DNA from: an uncultured Parasphingopyxis sp.
GTDB lineage: Bacteria; Pseudomonadota; Alphaproteobacteria; Sphingomonadales; Sphingomonadaceae
Assembly (NCBI GenBank): GCA_905479515.1
Contig: CAJQMX010000266.1
Location: 1-7,101, forward strand
Reading direction: 5' to 3'
DNA length: 7,101 nucleotides
Shown here: positions 4,317 to 7,101 of the stretch, piece by piece
Numbering within the stretch: position 1 is the stretch's first letter
Layout: each line of letters opens with the position of its first letter
Notes under the pieces: model-generated
What the model was told of the DNA's origin: nothing
Databases searched by the model: none
The model's input: only the letters and a program-made list of their open reading frames with translations
Program-made: the position numbers and the translations under genes

Positions 4317-7101
4317 ATGGCACTTAGTGCACCTAATAGCGGTGGAATGCCGCGCAATTCTCGTTTCGTTGCAATTCTTCTTGCCGGCACCGCCATGGCA
4401 ACTGCCCCGGCCCATGCTCAGACTGGCCCTAGCGCATCGGATCAGCTGAATGATGACGAGAACGTCATTGTCGTCAGCGGTATTCGCAGTTCGCTGGCAA
4501 GTGCGCTCAACGAACAGCGCAATGCCGACAGCCTTGTTGAAATCATCCAGGCAGAAGATATCGGCAAATTGCCCGATCAAAACCTGGCCGAAGTGCTCGA
4601 AAACATCCCGGGTATCCAGATCACAAGAACGGCTGGCGTCGGTACAGGGGTTCAGATCCGTGGTACCAATGATAACCGCACCGAGATCAATGGTGTCGGT
4701 ACCGTAGGTTCCGGTACCAGTCGTGGTGGCATCAGCTTTGAAGATGTGAATGCGGCGATCATTGCCTCTGTTGAGGTCATCAAGGCGCCAGAGGCTTCCA
4801 CGACCGAAGGTTCGGTGGGCGGTACCATCAACCTGCGCACGATTCGTCCGCTCGATATAACCGACCGCATCATCGCTATGCGCGTCCAGGGAGAATATAG
4901 CGAGCTTTCGGACAGCGTTACGCCGCGGGTTTCTGCCAGTTTTGGCGATGTATGGGAAACCGGCACTGGTGAAATCGGTTTCGTGGTCGCCGGAAGCTGG
5001 AGCCGGCAGGAAGCAACGTCATTCCGCCCACGTGTTGACCGGGATGCTCTAGTCCCGGGCGGCTCCGCCCTTACGGCCGCCGGAACTCCGGGGCCGGCCA
5101 CGCCGTTTCTCGGGATTCAATTCCTCAACCAGGAACTGGAAAATTTCGAGTATGAGACCTTTAACTTTGCCGGGTCGGTGGAATGGGCTCCCACTCCGGA
5201 ATTGAAGTTTTATTTTGATACGTTTGTTAACAGTCAGGAGCGTCGGCAGGATAGCTCGCGCGTGCAGGCTTCCGGTGTCAGCTCCCTCATCCGCAACAAT
5301 GTTCCGGACACATTTGAAACGGTTAATTTCGGTTCGCTTGGCGGTGTAAATCTGGGCAGTATCGACGCAGCCGAAACCGGCACTATCCAGCCGAATTTGG
5401 CCGTCGATGATGATGATCCAAATCTGCGCTTCTCGAGTGATACAGGCGCGCGGATTACTGACAGTACAATTTTCAGGGGTGGCGCGGAATGGGAGAGCGG
5501 GCGCTTTTCGGCCCGGATCGAATTGTCAGCGTCAAATTCTGACTCGTTCGGTCCTGACCTGAGCACCACGTTGAACTTTATCAACCCCAACCCTCTTACG
5601 CCGTTGGATGGCACCAGCAATGATAACGCGGTGCCGTTTGCTTACGATTTATCTGGCGGTGCGCTGACCTTCGGAATCGATTTCGCTTCACCATTCGCGC
5701 CGACGGTTGCTGATCTTCTTAATCCTGCGAATTATGTACTGGATGCCGTAACTGTAGGCCGTAACCGGGCCGAAAGCTCCGAAGACGCGTTTCGTGCCGA
5801 TTTTTCCTATGATTCATCGGGTATCTTAGGGTTCGTCACATCGATCGATGTGGGTTATCGCTATAATAACACGTCGAATACTTTTGACCTTGTGCGATCA
5901 ACCTTTAGCACTGGTGCAATAGCAAATAGCCCCTATGGCAACCAGTTCGCAGACCTTCTTGTTCCTGGTCCGAATAACTTTGGTGAATTTGACGGGCGGG
6001 CGCTGGCTTTCCGTAATTTCCTTCTCATCGACCCGAATCGTGCTTTTTCGGACCGGGAAGGTACGCTGGATACATTGCAAGCTGCTCTTCTCGCCACACC
6101 GGGCATGGTTGTTCTAAACGACCCCAGTTCCGATCCTTCCGGCTTTTTTGATATCAACGAAGAGACCCATGCTCTGTACGGGCAAGTGAATTTTGAGTTC
6201 GGGCCGGTCCGCGGGAATGTCGGCTTGCGGTATGTAGACACGAGCATCACGTCTTTGGGCAATAATGTTGCCGCCGGCGTGGTGACGCCGGTGACAGCGG
6301 GTGGCAGCTACACCGAACTTTTGCCGCGCGTAAACGTGGTTGCGGACCTGACCGACGATCTGGTCCTCCGCGCAAGTTGGACCGAGGATCTCAACCGTCC
6401 GGATTTCAACAACCTGTCGCTATCGGTGAATTTCCCGACCGGTCCGAACAACGCGGTGGCCCTGGGCAACCCGAATCTGGCTCCGGAAACTGTGACATCC
6501 TTTGATGCCTCGCTGGCTTGGTATTTCGCGCCTTCATCGGTGGTGAGTGTCGGATTCTTCCATAAGCGTCGGTCAAACCTGTTTGTAACGCAGGAAGAAG
6601 CGGCCGCATTGGATGCGAATGGTTATCGCGATATCACGCCCCCCTGTGAGGGCGGCGGTATTTTCAATCCGCTCCCTGATCGCAACGTCTTGTCCGATAT
6701 TCCTGGCAACGGGCTGTGTGTTCCAATTCAGACAATCGTCAACGACCCCGGAACAACCAGGCAAACCGGTATTGAGATTGCATTCCAATATGATCTTTCG
6801 CAATTCGAGGATGCGATTGGTTTCGCATCGGGTTTCGGGCTCATAGCCAACTATACCTACCAGAAATTCGGCGGTGGTACGCTCGTGAACACATCCGATG
6901 CTGACAGCCGCGGAACCGACATTCTGGAGGCGAGCAGTGGTTCGACCGGACCGTTTACTGCGGTTCAGGGCTTGCTGGACTTCTCGCCGCATGCCTACAA
7001 TGTCACGCTATACTATGAAAAATACGGTATCTCGGCCCGAGCGCGCTACACGTGGCGTGACGCGTTCCGTACGCTTGACACGGCGGGCGGTGCCACGCTG
7101 G
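4317..7101 (+). CDS. TonB-dependent outer-membrane receptor (Xanthomonas/Caulobacter type), C-terminus beyond right edge
   Basis: Imports a substrate across the outer membrane using TonB-ExbBD energy. My translation gives 928 codons without a stop. A signal peptide is seen at residues 1-34 (hydrophobic FVAILLAGTAMATA, cleavage likely after AHA, before Q35). The TonB box is around ENVIVVSGIR (48-57). The plug (about 65-180) has SLVEIIQAEDIGKLPDQNLA (72-91), EVLENIPGIQITR (92-104), VQIRG (112-116), RTEING (121-126), VEVIKAPEA (152-160) and GSVGGTINLRT (165-175). Barrel landmarks include YTELLPRVNVVADLTDDLVL (665-684) and GNPNLAPETVTSFD (717-730). Cys777 and Cys801 are the only cysteines in the visible part and probably form a disulfide in an outer loop. 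Members of this family are usually 900-1050 residues, so perhaps 100 are missing. There is no STN signalling domain. Ligand unknown; many relatives take up plant-derived or algal saccharides. Confidence 0.94.
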   Translation, partial: MALSAPNSGGMPRNSRFVAILLAGTAMATAPAHAQTGPSASDQLNDDENVIVVSGIRSSLASALNEQRNADSLVEIIQAEDIGKLPDQNLAEVLENIPGIQITRTAGVGTGVQIRGTNDNRTEINGVGTVGSGTSRGGISFEDVNAAIIASVEVIKAPEASTTEGSVGGTINLRTIRPLDITDRIIAMRVQGEYSELSDSVTPRVSASFGDVWETGTGEIGFVVAGSWSRQEATSFRPRVDRDALVPGGSALTAAGTPGPATPFLGIQFLNQELENFEYETFNFAGSVEWAPTPELKFYFDTFVNSQERRQDSSRVQASGVSSLIRNNVPDTFETVNFGSLGGVNLGSIDAAETGTIQPNLAVDDDDPNLRFSSDTGARITDSTIFRGGAEWESGRFSARIELSASNSDSFGPDLSTTLNFINPNPLTPLDGTSNDNAVPFAYDLSGGALTFGIDFASPFAPTVADLLNPANYVLDAVTVGRNRAESSEDAFRADFSYDSSGILGFVTSIDVGYRYNNTSNTFDLVRSTFSTGAIANSPYGNQFADLLVPGPNNFGEFDGRALAFRNFLLIDPNRAFSDREGTLDTLQAALLATPGMVVLNDPSSDPSGFFDINEETHALYGQVNFEFGPVRGNVGLRYVDTSITSLGNNVAAGVVTPVTAGGSYTELLPRVNVVADLTDDLVLRASWTEDLNRPDFNNLSLSVNFPTGPNNAVALGNPNLAPETVTSFDASLAWYFAPSSVVSVGFFHKRRSNLFVTQEEAAALDANGYRDITPPCEGGGIFNPLPDRNVLSDIPGNGLCVPIQTIVNDPGTTRQTGIEIAFQYDLSQFEDAIGFASGFGLIANYTYQKFGGGTLVNTSDADSRGTDILEASSGSTGPFTAVQGLLDFSPHAYNVTLYYEKYGISARARYTWRDAFRTLDTAGGATL

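Noticed and set aside
4662..4826. Four GGTACC sites within 165 bp
   Set aside because: All four lie in the same coding frame and encode Gly-Thr pairs of the plug domain, so codon choice explains them.
4652..5620. Minus-strand frames of 128-149 codons inside the receptor gene
   Set aside because: The plus-strand frame is open for 928 codons with TonB-dependent receptor motifs throughout; the opposite frames carry no motif.

Overview
The window looks like chromosomal DNA of a sphingomonad-type alphaproteobacterium (Sphingomonadales, inferred). The reasons are an alphaproteobacterial HspQ, a TonB-dependent receptor of the kind amplified in Xanthomonas, Caulobacter and sphingomonads, a moderately high G+C content, and promoters that fit alphaproteobacterial consensus patterns. 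No sequence search was possible, so the genus is not assigned.

Left part (1-1207, minus strand): the first 309 codons of a polyhydroxyalkanoate (PHA) synthase gene, cut by the left edge at the catalytic cysteine box. Upstream of it on the same strand lies a 63-residue helix-turn-helix-like protein. The 87 bp between them hold two tandem 14-bp repeats that touch a TTGACA box.

Centre-left (1297-3088, plus strand): a two-gene translationally coupled unit. A YcaQ-family DNA glycosylase (QxD active-site motif) overlaps by 8 bp a GNAT N-acetyltransferase that has its own strong Shine-Dalgarno. A perfect inverted repeat overlaps the ycaQ start codon.

Centre (3181-3778): hspQ on the minus strand and a tRNA-Ser(CGA) gene on the plus strand, fired from back-to-back promoters whose -35 boxes are 8 bp apart. 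The hspQ promoter fits the alphaproteobacterial heat-shock consensus and puts the transcript start at or next to the ATG.

Centre-right (3779-4316): just 3' of the tRNA is the likely scar of an integrated element. It has a 58-bp concentric palindrome, then a short reading frame resembling only the N-terminal end of a tyrosine recombinase, then AT-richer DNA leading to a TTGACA promoter.

Right part (4317-7101, plus strand): the largest gene, a TonB-dependent outer-membrane receptor with signal peptide, TonB box, plug and most of the barrel. It runs open through the right edge for 928 codons.

The genes do not form one pathway: carbon storage, DNA repair/acetylation, protein quality control, translation and outer-membrane uptake are separate units. 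No complete new multi-gene system is visible. The most distinctive items are the tRNA-adjacent integrase scar with its nested palindrome, the class II-like PHA synthase with its small upstream HTH gene and repeats, and the apparently leaderless heat-shock hspQ.
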